Below are positions 56,541 through 64,000 of a stretch of 64,000 bases of DNA, piece after piece. Numbering within the stretch: the stretch's first letter is position 1; every line of letters starts with the position of its first letter. The notes beneath the pieces were generated by a model that saw nothing but the letters and a program-made list of their open reading frames with translations, did no database searches and had not been told where the DNA came from. The translations under genes were made by a program, and so were the position numbers. Source of the stretch: Phycisphaera sp. (GTDB taxonomy: Bacteria > Planctomycetota > Phycisphaerae > Phycisphaerales > SM1A02); assembly GCA_016124975.1 (NCBI GenBank), contig WGMP01000026.1, forward strand, positions 1 through 64,000, written 5' to 3'.

Positions 56541-57987
56541 GCGGCTCTCCGCGCGCGGGAAGCGCGCACTCGAGCGCGAGTTCGTCGCGCAGCTTTGCGG
56601 CGAGCGCGGCGCGCGCGGGCTCCGTGCCGTGGTTCAGCACCACGCGCGAGGGCTTCGCCTTGAAGCGGCGGAACCACTCGATGAGGTCCTCCTGGTAGGC
56701 ATGGCCTGAGAGGCCCTCGACGCGCGCGGTCGTCGCGCGGATCGGAATCACCTTGCCGCTCGAGAACTGCGCGCGCTCCGCGCCGCGCTCGATGCGCGAG
56801 GCGAATCCGTCCTCGGGCTGGTATCCGCCGAGGAGAAGCAGGCAGTCGGGCCGGTCGATCGACTCCTCGAGATGGCGCAGCATCGGGCCCGCGTCCATGA
56901 AGCCGCTTCCCGCAAGGATGATGCCGCCGTGCACCATGCGGTCGATCGCCATCGACTCGCGCTTCGAGAGGACATAGTGGAGCTCGGGGAACCAGAGCGG
57001 CGCCTCGCCCGCGCGCACCGCCGCTGCGATGTCGGGCGCGAGATACTCGGGGTGGCGGTAGAGCGACTCGATGCCGTGGACGGCCATGGGCGAGTCCACA
57101 TAGACATTGAGCCCGTGCATGAGCCCGCGCGCGTGGAGCCGCGCGAGGCGATGGACGAGAAGTTGCGCGCGGCCGAGCGCGAAGACGGGCGCGAGCACCT
57201 TCAGCTTGCGCCGCGCCGCGTCTGCGACGATCGCGGCGAGCGTCTCGTCGGTGTCGGCGTGCACCTTGCGCGGGCGCTCGCCGTTGGTCGACTCGACCAC
57301 CACGACATCGGCGTCGACGGGGTGATGCGGCGCCGCGAGGAGCGACACGGCGCCCGCGCGGTGCGGCCCGAGGTCGCCCGTGAAGTAGAGCCTTCGCCGC
57401 GCTGCGCCCGCGCCGACCGTGAGCTCCGCGCCCGCGGCCCCGGGCGTGTGGCCCGCGTTGCGGAAGACGAGCGACACGAGCGGCGCGATCTTGACCTCGC
57501 GGTCGAGGGGCACGCCTTCGATCGCGTCCATCGTGTCGCGCACGTCGGGGATGTCGAAGAGCCGCTGCGCAGGCGGGAACTTGGGCGCGGGGCCCGGCTC
57601 CTCGCCCGCGAAGAGCGCGCGCGACCAGGGCGAGGTGCCGCTCGCACGCTCGTAGACGCGACCGCGCTGGAGCCGCGCACTCGAGCGGAGCACGCGTCCG
57701 AGGAGCTCGTGCGTGGCGGTGGTCGCGTAGATGCGGCCCTTGAAGCCGAGCGACGGCAGCATGGCGAGGCGTCCGCAGTGATCGATGTGCGCATGCGTGA
57801 CGACGACCGCGTCAAGCGACGCGAAGTCGATCGGCGGCGCGACCGCGTTGCGCGCCTCGTCCTCGGGCGAACCCTGGAACATTCCGAAGTCGATGAGGAT
57901 GCGCGCCTTGTCTGTGCGGACGAGGGTGCAGCTTCCCGTCACCTCGCCTGCCGCGCCGTGGAACTCGAGCGTTGCGCCGATCGTCAT
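56530..57987 (-). CDS. Metallo-beta-lactamase fold nuclease, beta-CASP RNase (YSH1/CPSF-like)
   Basis: 485 residues. The MBL core has THAHIDHCGRLAMLPSLGF (H-x-H-x-D-H), then AGHTPGAAGAELTV and FTGDLG. The beta-CASP insert follows with VESTNGERPRKVH, APVFALGRAQLL, YVDSPMAVHGIE and LAGSGFMDAGPMLRHLEE, and the final RNA-binding block is SGHAYQEDLIEWF...VVLNHG. It cuts RNA in known relatives, possibly in rRNA or mRNA turnover. ATG 57987 overlaps the mutarotase stop by four bases. Within the run mutarotase-MBL-nucleosidase all junctions overlap. Confidence 0.9.
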   Translation of the reverse strand: MTIGATLEFHGAAGEVTGSCTLVRTDKARILIDFGMFQGSPEDEARNAVAPPIDFASLDAVVVTHAHIDHCGRLAMLPSLGFKGRIYATTATHELLGRVLRSSARLQRGRVYERASGTSPWSRALFAGEEPGPAPKFPPAQRLFDIPDVRDTMDAIEGVPLDREVKIAPLVSLVFRNAGHTPGAAGAELTVGAGAARRRLYFTGDLGPHRAGAVSLLAAPHHPVDADVVVVESTNGERPRKVHADTDETLAAIVADAARRKLKVLAPVFALGRAQLLVHRLARLHARGLMHGLNVYVDSPMAVHGIESLYRHPEYLAPDIAAAVRAGEAPLWFPELHYVLSKRESMAIDRMVHGGIILAGSGFMDAGPMLRHLEESIDRPDCLLLLGGYQPEDGFASRIERGAERAQFSSGKVIPIRATTARVEGLSGHAYQEDLIEWFRRFKAKPSRVVLNHGTEPARAALAAKLRDELALECALPARGEPLAV

Positions 57988-58367
57988 GTCGTCTGGGCTC
58001 CGTGTCGTGCGGTCGTGGCCGCGGCGGAAGGCGGGAACCACGCGAGGTCGAACACCTCCTCGAGCGGCGACCACCATTCGCCGTCCTTCGCGAAGGGCGC
58101 GGGCCGCTGGAAGCCGCGCATCAGCGCGTCCCATTCCTGCGCGCGGGGGTCGCGCGCATAGTCCTGGTATCGCGCGGGGTCGAAGCCGTCGTCCGTCTCG
58201 ACGAGCATGAAGAGCCTCGTGCCGCCGCGCCAGATGCGCATGCCGCGCACCCCGATCGCGCGCAGGCCTTCGGTGACCTCGGGCCACACGGCGCGGTGGT
58301 GGCGCAGGTATTCGTCGACGCGCGCGGGGTCGTCGACGAGATCGAGTGCCTGGGCGAAGACGCGCAT
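57984..58367 (-). CDS. L-rhamnose/L-fucose mutarotase family protein
   Basis: 127 residues, ferredoxin-like RhaM fold of the mutarotase family. Typical blocks: DEYLRHHRAVWPEVTEGLRAIG, MRIWRGGTRLFMLVETDD and EVFDLAW. The His and Tyr residues in the first block are the sugar-binding ones of relatives. It interconverts anomers of L-rhamnose or L-fucose. Divergent from the fucokinase/GDP-fucose pyrophosphorylase gene only 29-56 bp away, so L-fucose is the more likely sugar here (inference). Confidence 0.88.
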   Translation of the reverse strand: MRVFAQALDLVDDPARVDEYLRHHRAVWPEVTEGLRAIGVRGMRIWRGGTRLFMLVETDDGFDPARYQDYARDPRAQEWDALMRGFQRPAPFAKDGEWWSPLEEVFDLAWFPPSAAATTARHGAQTT

Positions 58368-58396
58368 GTCGAGAAGGTATCTGATTCACCGACGAA

Positions 58397-61300
58397 ATGC
58401 CTCGATCGGATACCGTGGCGGGAATGGAACCGTTTCGCGCGAAAGGTCCCCCGTTCGACTGGCTGGCGCTGACCGCTGCGAACGCGCGGCAGGCTGCGGC
58501 CTACGGGCTGCAGCTCGACGCACGCGCAGGCCATGCGCCGTTCGCGGGCATGAAGGGCGCGTTCGCGATCGCGGACGCGCGCGACGCACGCATCGGCTCG
58601 GGCGCGGCGACCGTGCTTGCGCTCGCCGAGGTCGCGCGGCGGCTCCTCCGCACGAAGCGCGCGCGCAGCCTCGAGGCGCTGTTCGCGGGCGAGCGCGTGC
58701 TGATCCTGCACTCGGGCGGCGACTCGCGGCGGCTGCCGATGCATGCGGTCGAAGGGAAGATCTTCGCTCCCGTGCCGGTTCCTGCGCCGGGAAACCGCTG
58801 CGCCACGGTGTTCGACATCCTCGTCGACGATCTCGCGTCGCTTGCGCCGCGCGAGGGCGGCGAAGTGCTCGTCGGCGCTGGCGACGCGGTCCTTGGGCTC
58901 GGGCGCGATCCGCCGAGGCTCGCGGGCGACGGCGTGATCGGCGTCGCGCAGAGGGCGTCGCTCGAGCGCGCGTCGCGGCACGGCGTGTTCGTCGCGCCTG
59001 CGAAGGGCGGTGCGGTGCGCGGGTTCCTGCAGAAGGCGGGCGAGCGCGAGATGCGCGCCGCGGGCGCCGTGCTCGACGATGGCCGCGCGCTCGTCGATCT
59101 CGGGCTCTTCTCGTTCGACCCGCGTTCGGTCGCGGCGCTCCTCGCGGGCGCGGGGGTGCGGCTGCGCGCGGGAAAGCTCATGTTTTCCGCTTGCGGACTC
59201 GCCGATCTCGCCTCGCGAGCCTCGATTCCGCAGGTCGACCTCTACCGCGAGATCGCGATGGCGCTTCCCGCGCGGGCGCGACGCGGCGAGTATCTCGAGG
59301 CGTGCGCGGGAGAGGCGCTGGCGAAGCCGCTGGGCGCGCACTTCGACGCGATGCGTGGCACGCCGTTCCGCGTGGTGGTCGCCGAAGTCGGCGATTTCAT
59401 GAACACCGACCTTAAGAACACCGACTTCCTGCACATCGGATCAATGCGCGAGATGCTCGACGCGCTCTGCGGCGAGAGGCCAAAGGCCGCGGAGTTCGGC
59501 GTGGTGAACTCGTCGTGTCCAGCGCCGCCCGCGGCGGTGGCCGGACGCGGGGCGGTCGCCGCGCTCGACTGCGGTCGGCGCGCGGCCGTGCGGATCGCGG
59601 GCGGCAATGCGGTCGTCGATGCATGCGAGATCGGATCGCTCGAGCTCGGGGGCGCGAACATCGTGCACGGAATCGACGCGCGCACGCTTGCGCTCCCGCG
59701 TGGCGTCGCGCTCTTCGCAGTGCCGACCGCGCGCGGCGTCGCGATGGTGGCGTGCGGTGTCGACGACGACTTCAAGACGCCGCTCGACGAAGGCGGCACG
59801 ATCTTCGGCGCGCCGTTCGCGCGGTTCCTCGCGAAGGCGGGGTTTCGCGCAGAGGATGTGCTCGAAGGAGACCGCACGCTGTGGGATGCGCGGCTCTGGA
59901 CGATCGGCGCCGCGCGCGACGGGCGCGTGCTTCGCTGGATGTGGAGCGGCGCGCGGGCGCCGCGGGCCTGGCGCGTCGCGCGGCGCCACTCGATGCGCGA
60001 GCTCCTCGCGATCGGCGATGCGGCGGCGATCGCCGAGCGCCGTGTGCGCATGGGTAGGCTCGCCGCGATCCGCGATCCCGCGTGGGCGTTCGAGTGCGCG
60101 GCGACTCATGGGCAGCTCGACGAACTCCATCGCGCGCTGCGCGCCGCACCGCGCGAGGAACGCCGTGCGCTCGCCTCCGGCGCGCAAGATCCCGGCGCGC
60201 TGCTGCCGCGGCGACCGCTGCCGCGCGCGTACGCGTCGGCCGCGCTTTCCTGCGCGGTGCGCGACCTCGGCGCCGCGGGCGCGCGCCGTGCCGCCGAGTT
60301 CCGCGCGCAGGCCTTCGCGGCGGTCGGCGAGGCGGTGCTCTCGCGATTCGAGCTGCCGCAGCGCCCCGCGCGCGCCGCGATCATGCACGACCAGGCGGTG
60401 TGGACCTCGACGCCCGTGCGCGTCGACCTCGCGGGCGGCTGGACCGACACGCCGCCCATCTGCAACGCCGTCGGCGGCAGCGTGGTGAACGTCGCGGTGA
60501 CGCTGCGCGGGCAGCTTCCGATCCAGGTGGTCGCGAAGCTCGAGGAGGAGCCTGTCATCCGCATCACGAGCACCGATCTCGGCGAAACGCGGGTGATCTG
60601 CTCGGTGCGCGACCTCGCGCACCGCGGCGACCCGACGCGCTGGTCGAGCCTTGCGGAGAACGCGTTGGTGCTGACCGGCGCGGCGCCGTCCGATCCGAAG
60701 GCGTCGCTCGCAAAGTGGCTGCGCGCGGTCGGCGGCGGCATCTCGCTGACGATGTTCAGCGCCGTGCCCAAGGGCTCGGGCCTCGGCACGAGCTCGATCC
60801 TCGGCGCCGCCACGATCCAGTGCCTCGACCGCGTCTTCGGCCGCGAGCGCCCGACTGGCGAACTCTTCGCAGCGACCAGCGCGCTCGAGCAGATGCTGTC
60901 GACGCGCGGCGGCTGGCAGGACCAGGTGGGCGGCGTGCTCGGCGGCTTCAAGATCGCGCGCACGCTTCCCGGCGCCGACCAGCGGCCCGTCGCAGAGCCG
61001 CTGGCGGTGTCCGCGGCGTTCGCGCGCGAGCTCTCCGCGCGTTCGCTCCTCTACTTCACGGGAGAGCGCCGCATGGCGAAGAACATCCTCGAGAGCGTGG
61101 TGTGGAACCACCTCACGCACGAGCCGGCCGCGGTCGAGGCCGTGCGCGGGCTCAAGGAAAACGCCCTGCGGATGCGCGCGGCGCTCGTCGAGGGCGACGG
61201 ACGCGCGTTTGCGGGCGAGGTCGACCGATACATGCGGCTGAAGCGGCAGATCGACCCAGGGTCGTCGCCCCCGATGTTCGATGCGCTGGCGCGGCGCTGG

Positions 61301-61486
61301 AAGCGGGAGCTTTCCTCGTGGTGCTTCGCGGGCGCGGGTGGCGGGGGGTTCATGCTCCTCGTCGCGCGCGACGCCCGCGCTGCGGCGCGTCTCGCGGCCT
61401 CGATCGACCGCGACCCTCCGCACCCGCGCGCGCGCGCGTTTCCGTTCGAGGTCGATTCGGTCGGCCTGCGCTGCGCCGTCCTCTGA
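58397..61486 (+). CDS. fkp: Bifunctional L-fucokinase/L-fucose-1-phosphate guanylyltransferase
   Basis: 1029 residues, the length of Fkp. The N-terminal half (to about 600) is the pyrophosphorylase: VLILHSGGDSRRLPMHAVEGK near 95, then DLASLA, FLQKAG and TDFLHIGSMREML. A central spacer leads to the C-terminal GHMP kinase (about 660-1029) with TPVRVDLAGGWTDTPPI and PKGSGLGTSSILGAA. It makes GDP-L-fucose from L-fucose, ATP and GTP by salvage. A second start is 58424 (MEPFRAK), which leaves more space for the divergent promoter. With the neighbouring mutarotase it forms an L-fucose salvage unit. Confidence 0.93.
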   Translation: MPRSDTVAGMEPFRAKGPPFDWLALTAANARQAAAYGLQLDARAGHAPFAGMKGAFAIADARDARIGSGAATVLALAEVARRLLRTKRARSLEALFAGERVLILHSGGDSRRLPMHAVEGKIFAPVPVPAPGNRCATVFDILVDDLASLAPREGGEVLVGAGDAVLGLGRDPPRLAGDGVIGVAQRASLERASRHGVFVAPAKGGAVRGFLQKAGEREMRAAGAVLDDGRALVDLGLFSFDPRSVAALLAGAGVRLRAGKLMFSACGLADLASRASIPQVDLYREIAMALPARARRGEYLEACAGEALAKPLGAHFDAMRGTPFRVVVAEVGDFMNTDLKNTDFLHIGSMREMLDALCGERPKAAEFGVVNSSCPAPPAAVAGRGAVAALDCGRRAAVRIAGGNAVVDACEIGSLELGGANIVHGIDARTLALPRGVALFAVPTARGVAMVACGVDDDFKTPLDEGGTIFGAPFARFLAKAGFRAEDVLEGDRTLWDARLWTIGAARDGRVLRWMWSGARAPRAWRVARRHSMRELLAIGDAAAIAERRVRMGRLAAIRDPAWAFECAATHGQLDELHRALRAAPREERRALASGAQDPGALLPRRPLPRAYASAALSCAVRDLGAAGARRAAEFRAQAFAAVGEAVLSRFELPQRPARAAIMHDQAVWTSTPVRVDLAGGWTDTPPICNAVGGSVVNVAVTLRGQLPIQVVAKLEEEPVIRITSTDLGETRVICSVRDLAHRGDPTRWSSLAENALVLTGAAPSDPKASLAKWLRAVGGGISLTMFSAVPKGSGLGTSSILGAATIQCLDRVFGRERPTGELFAATSALEQMLSTRGGWQDQVGGVLGGFKIARTLPGADQRPVAEPLAVSAAFARELSARSLLYFTGERRMAKNILESVVWNHLTHEPAAVEAVRGLKENALRMRAALVEGDGRAFAGEVDRYMRLKRQIDPGSSPPMFDALARRWKRELSSWCFAGAGGGGFMLLVARDARAAARLAASIDRDPPHPRARAFPFEVDSVGLRCAVL

Positions 61487-61504
61487 GCGAGTGCCGCGCG
61501 TACC

Positions 61505-62266
61505 ATGCGCGTCATGCCCGATGATGCAGCGCAGAAGACGCCGCTTGCGACCAGCCGACCCTGGCTGTCGGTCGCGGGCTGTCTCGGCGGCGGCGTGCTG
61601 ACGGTCGTGTTCGTCTTCCTGCTTGTCGTCGGCGTCGCGCTCTACTTCCTCTGGCCCCGCATCGTCGGCGGCTCGCGCGGCACCGAGACGATGGTGCTCC
61701 AGGCGATCGGAGAGCTGCGCAAGGCGCCCGCGCTGAAGGTCGCAGACCGCGAGATCGCCGTGCGCATCGAGCACTCGGTGCCGCGGGAGTGGACGGTGCG
61801 GCCGTGGATGGTGCCCATTGGTCCCGGCTATCGCCTCGAGGTCGGCCGCACGACGGTCGCGATCGATGTTCCTGAGAACCGCGTGCAGTACATCGTGCCT
61901 TTCGACGGCGACGCGGAGCCGAAGGTCGCTGCGAGCGCGGACGGGAAGCTCGTGATCGTCACGATGCCGCCGCCGCGCGTCGACGAGAAAGTGGTCGAGG
62001 TGCAGAGCGACCCTTCGAAGCTGCGCGTCGACTTCGACCGCGACTGGCTGAACCACATCCTGCCCGAGGGCGAGGTGCGCGACCAGGCGCTCGCCATGAT
62101 CCGCGCGCGCGTCGTCGAGACCGCCTCGACGCCGTCGGCGATCTTCGAGGTGCGCGAGAAGTCGCGCGAGACGGTCGCGGAGATGATCCGCGCGCTCCTT
62201 CCGCCGAGGCTCAAGGACTGCGAGATCCTCGTCCGCTGGAGCGACGAGGAGGCGATCGTTCCGTAG
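61505..62266 (+). CDS. DUF4230-like single-pass membrane protein
   Basis: 253 residues, one N-terminal membrane helix (about 25-50) and an extracytoplasmic beta-rich domain with VGRTTVAIDVPENRVQYIVP and FDRDWLNHILPEG. The pattern of paired beta strands after a short membrane anchor fits DUF4230 proteins. Function unknown. 18 bp after the fkp stop, so probably co-transcribed with it. Confidence 0.72.
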   Translation: MRVMPDDAAQKTPLATSRPWLSVAGCLGGGVLTVVFVFLLVVGVALYFLWPRIVGGSRGTETMVLQAIGELRKAPALKVADREIAVRIEHSVPREWTVRPWMVPIGPGYRLEVGRTTVAIDVPENRVQYIVPFDGDAEPKVAASADGKLVIVTMPPPRVDEKVVEVQSDPSKLRVDFDRDWLNHILPEGEVRDQALAMIRARVVETASTPSAIFEVREKSRETVAEMIRALLPPRLKDCEILVRWSDEEAIVP

Positions 62267-62294
62267 CGCGGCGCCGCGCTGATACATTGCGCCG

Positions 62295-64000
62295 ATGCAG
62301 CAGGCGATCCCGTTCCATCGCACCGTGCTCGGCCGCGCCATGCTGATCGGCGTGCTGCCTGCGGCGCTCGTGGTGCTCGCGGTCGTCGTCTTCAACAGCG
62401 TGCGCGCGTGGAACGACCTGCGCGGCGAGCTCGAGCGCGACCTCCGCAGCGCGACCGAGCTCGTCGTCGAGGAGGTCGAGCTCCTGAACAGGAAGCATGT
62501 CGAGCTGGTGCGGCTCGTGGCGCTCGCGCAGGAGTCTGGGCAGTTCGGCCGGCGCGCCGAGACCCTCGACTATCTCGAGCGCATCCTGCGCGCGAACCCG
62601 CGCGTCTACGCGGCCTACATCGCCTACGAGCCCGACGCGGACGGGCAGGACGCGCTCGGCGCGCAGGCGGGCGTGCCTGCCGAGGCGCTCGGCGCGGGAG
62701 GCCGCTTCTATGCGTATCTGAAGCGCGCGCCCGAGGCCGCGGGCGGGCTCGTGCTCGAGCCGATCGAGGATGTCGCCGAGGACGAAGGCCTCTGGTACGC
62801 GTTCCCGAAGACGCGCTTCGAGCGGAGCGGCGTGGCGGAGCCCGTCATCACCAAGCCCTACACCTACCTCGGCACCGACATCGTCGAGCATGTCGCGCCG
62901 ATCGTGCGCGACGGGCGCTTCGTGGGGATCGCCGGGCTCGACATCGCGCTCACCGATCTCCAGAGGCGGCTCGACGAGATCGCGCGCGAGCTTGACGCCG
63001 ACATCTTCGTCGAGACGCGCGGGTTCTTCGTCGCGGCCACGACCGACGCGTCGGGCGGCGCGCCGCTGCGCACGACCGAGATCGCGCGCTCGCCGCTGGC
63101 GTCGTTCTTCGACGACGCGCGCGGGTCGGCCCCGTCGATGCGCGTGGCGCTCGATCCGATCACGAAGGAGGAGTGCTACTTCTACAGCGCGGCCGTCGAC
63201 ACGGGCGGCTGGAGGCTCGTCTTGCGCAAGCGGACCGACGCGATCGCGGTGCGCCTGGCCGATCTCTTCGCGGTGAACGCGGCGACGGCGGGGCTCGGGA
63301 TCGTGCTCATCGTCGCCATCCTGGCCGCGGGCGCCGCCTCGCTCGGCCGGCGCGTGCGCGCCGCGCACCAGGTCGCAGAGCGCATCGCCTCGGGCAACCT
63401 CGCGGGCGAGCCGATCGCCGTCGCGGGAACCGACGAGAGCGCGGAGCTCGTGCGCGCGATGAACGGTATGGCGACTGATCTCGCCACGATGGTGCGGGCG
63501 GTGCGCGAGGCGTCGTCGCGGCTCTCCGCGACGAGCACGCAGCTTGCCGCGACGAGCCGCGAGCAGGGCGCGACCGCGGGCGCGTTCGGCGGGTCGACCG
63601 CGCAGATCGCGGCGGCGATCCGCGAGATCGCCGCCACGCAGACGGAGCTCCTCCGCTCGATCGAGACGGTCGACCGCGGCGCGCGCCGCACGCGCGAGGC
63701 CGCGGAAGGCGGACGCATGCGGCTCCACGGCATGGCCGCGTCGATGGCGAGGCTCGACGGCGCGACCGCCGAGATCGGCGATCGCCTCGGCGTCATCGCG
63801 GAGAAGGCGGGCGCCATCAACGCCGTCGTCGTCACCATCACGAAGGTCGCCGAGCAGACGAACCTCCTCTCTGTGAACGCCGCGATCGAAGCCGAGAAGG
63901 CGGGCGAGGCGGGCCTCGGGTTCCTCGTCGTCGCGCGAGAGATCAGGCGGCTCGCCGACCAGACCGCGTCGGCGACGCTCGACATCGAGCGCATCGTGCG
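62295..64000 (+). CDS. Methyl-accepting chemotaxis protein, truncated by the window
   Basis: 568 codons visible, open at the right edge. First membrane helix about 15-35; then a periplasmic dCache-like sensor ([20 protein letters not shown]-like block, [46 protein letters not shown]). The second helix is about 330-353, followed by a HAMP region and the start of the signalling domain. The hairpin-tip region is visible: [20 protein letters not shown] and [16 protein letters not shown]. The ligand is unknown. In-frame ATG at 62295 gives the normal topology; it follows the DUF4230-like gene by 28 bp. Confidence 0.92.
   Translation, partial: MQQAIPFHRTVLGRAMLIGVLPAALVVLAVVVFNSVRAWNDLRGELERDLRSATELVVEEVELLNRKHVELVRLVALAQESGQFGRRAETLDYLERILRANPRVYAAYIAYEPDADGQDALGAQAGVPAEALGAGGRFYAYLKRAPEAAGGLVLEPIEDVAEDEGLWYAFPKTRFERSGVAEPVITKPYTYLGTDIVEHVAPIVRDGRFVGIAGLDIALTDLQRRLDEIARELDADIFVETRGFFVAATTDASGGAPLRTTEIARSPLASFFDDARGSAPSMRVALDPITKEECYFYSAAVDTGGWRLVLRKRTDAIAVRLADLFAVNAATAGLGIVLIVAILAAGAASLGRRVRAAHQVAERIASGNLAGEPIAVAGTDESAELVRAMNGMATDLATMVRAVREASSRLSATSTQLAATSREQGATAGAFGGSTAQIAAAIREIAATQTELLRSIETVDRGARRTREAAEGGRMRLHGMAASMARLDGATAEIGDRLGVIAEKAGAINAVVVTITKVAEQTNLLSVNAAIEAEKAGEAGLGFLVVAREIRRLADQTASATLDIERIV

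Overview
The window is about 64 kb of very GC-rich DNA that looks chromosomal. It most likely comes from a planctomycete of the Phycisphaerae/Phycisphaerales type. The support is indirect. There are two proteins with PEP-CTERM-like tails, a large secreted protein joining a PVC-type haem-binding CxxCH segment to a DUF1080-like domain, a PadR regulator followed by a HAAS-type membrane protein, dockerin-like EF-hand segments, and a prepilin-type pseudopilin. No rRNA, ribosomal protein cluster or replication origin is present, so the taxonomy is inference.

Layout. 0-0.6 kb is a 181-bp tandem repeat array built of hairpins. 0.6-10 kb holds housekeeping genes: L,D-transpeptidase, 5-formyl-THF cyclo-ligase overlapping rarA, a large PVC-type haem/DUF1080 protein, and glmS. 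10-16.9 kb is an accessory region. Two cassettes (12.1-14.2 and 15.6-16.8 kb) share a promoter-leader-signal-peptide module and a terminal hairpin. Each carries a different secreted protein with an eight-cysteine hydrophobic tail, followed by small two-helix membrane proteins. An ISL3 element, a 167-bp MITE and a 14-bp tandem array lie among them. 16.9-28.5 kb has a DUF2238 protein, a thioredoxin-type glutathione peroxidase, an unknown exported protein coupled to folP, trxA, an acyltransferase and a 1497-residue TPR/C39-like protein. At 27.6-30.8 kb two paralogous regulators (winged helix plus LuxR HTH) flank a beta-helix PEP-CTERM protein.

31-36.6 kb is a plastic zone. It holds a GNAT gene and its 5'-truncated copy separated by a duplicated-domain membrane protein, a toxin-antitoxin pair whose toxin gene is frameshifted, and a decayed integrative element at tRNA-Ala(GGC) with a duplicated tRNA 3' end and tyrosine-recombinase remnants. 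36.6-41.6 kb carries a second GNAT, a serine hydrolase, a patch of TGCCAGGCA-type palindromes, and two overlapping exported proteins (one PEP-CTERM, one dockerin-like).

41.6-51.4 kb encodes a DUF5703-type lipoprotein coupled to a 1124-residue secreted protein, then a PadR-membrane-sensor fusion and a HAAS membrane protein. The 1124-residue protein looks like a fusion of the extracytoplasmic parts of the last two. Two dyad operators precede the PadR fusion. 51.4-64 kb has pgeF, a lipoprotein, a pseudopilin, an MFS transporter, another lipoprotein, a three-gene run (mutarotase, metallo-beta-lactamase nuclease, nucleosidase) divergent from a bifunctional L-fucokinase/GDP-fucose pyrophosphorylase, a DUF4230-like protein and the start of a methyl-accepting chemotaxis protein cut by the window edge.

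The best candidate for an undescribed system is the pair of cassettes at 12.1-16.8 kb. The signal peptide is kept by purifying selection (two amino-acid changes against eight silent changes in 30 codons) while the mature protein is entirely different. Translation appears to start behind a 14-nt repeat that carries a Shine-Dalgarno core inside a self-complementary octamer, with four copies in one cassette and two in the other. A function as exported antagonistic peptides with small membrane immunity proteins is a hypothesis, not a demonstration.
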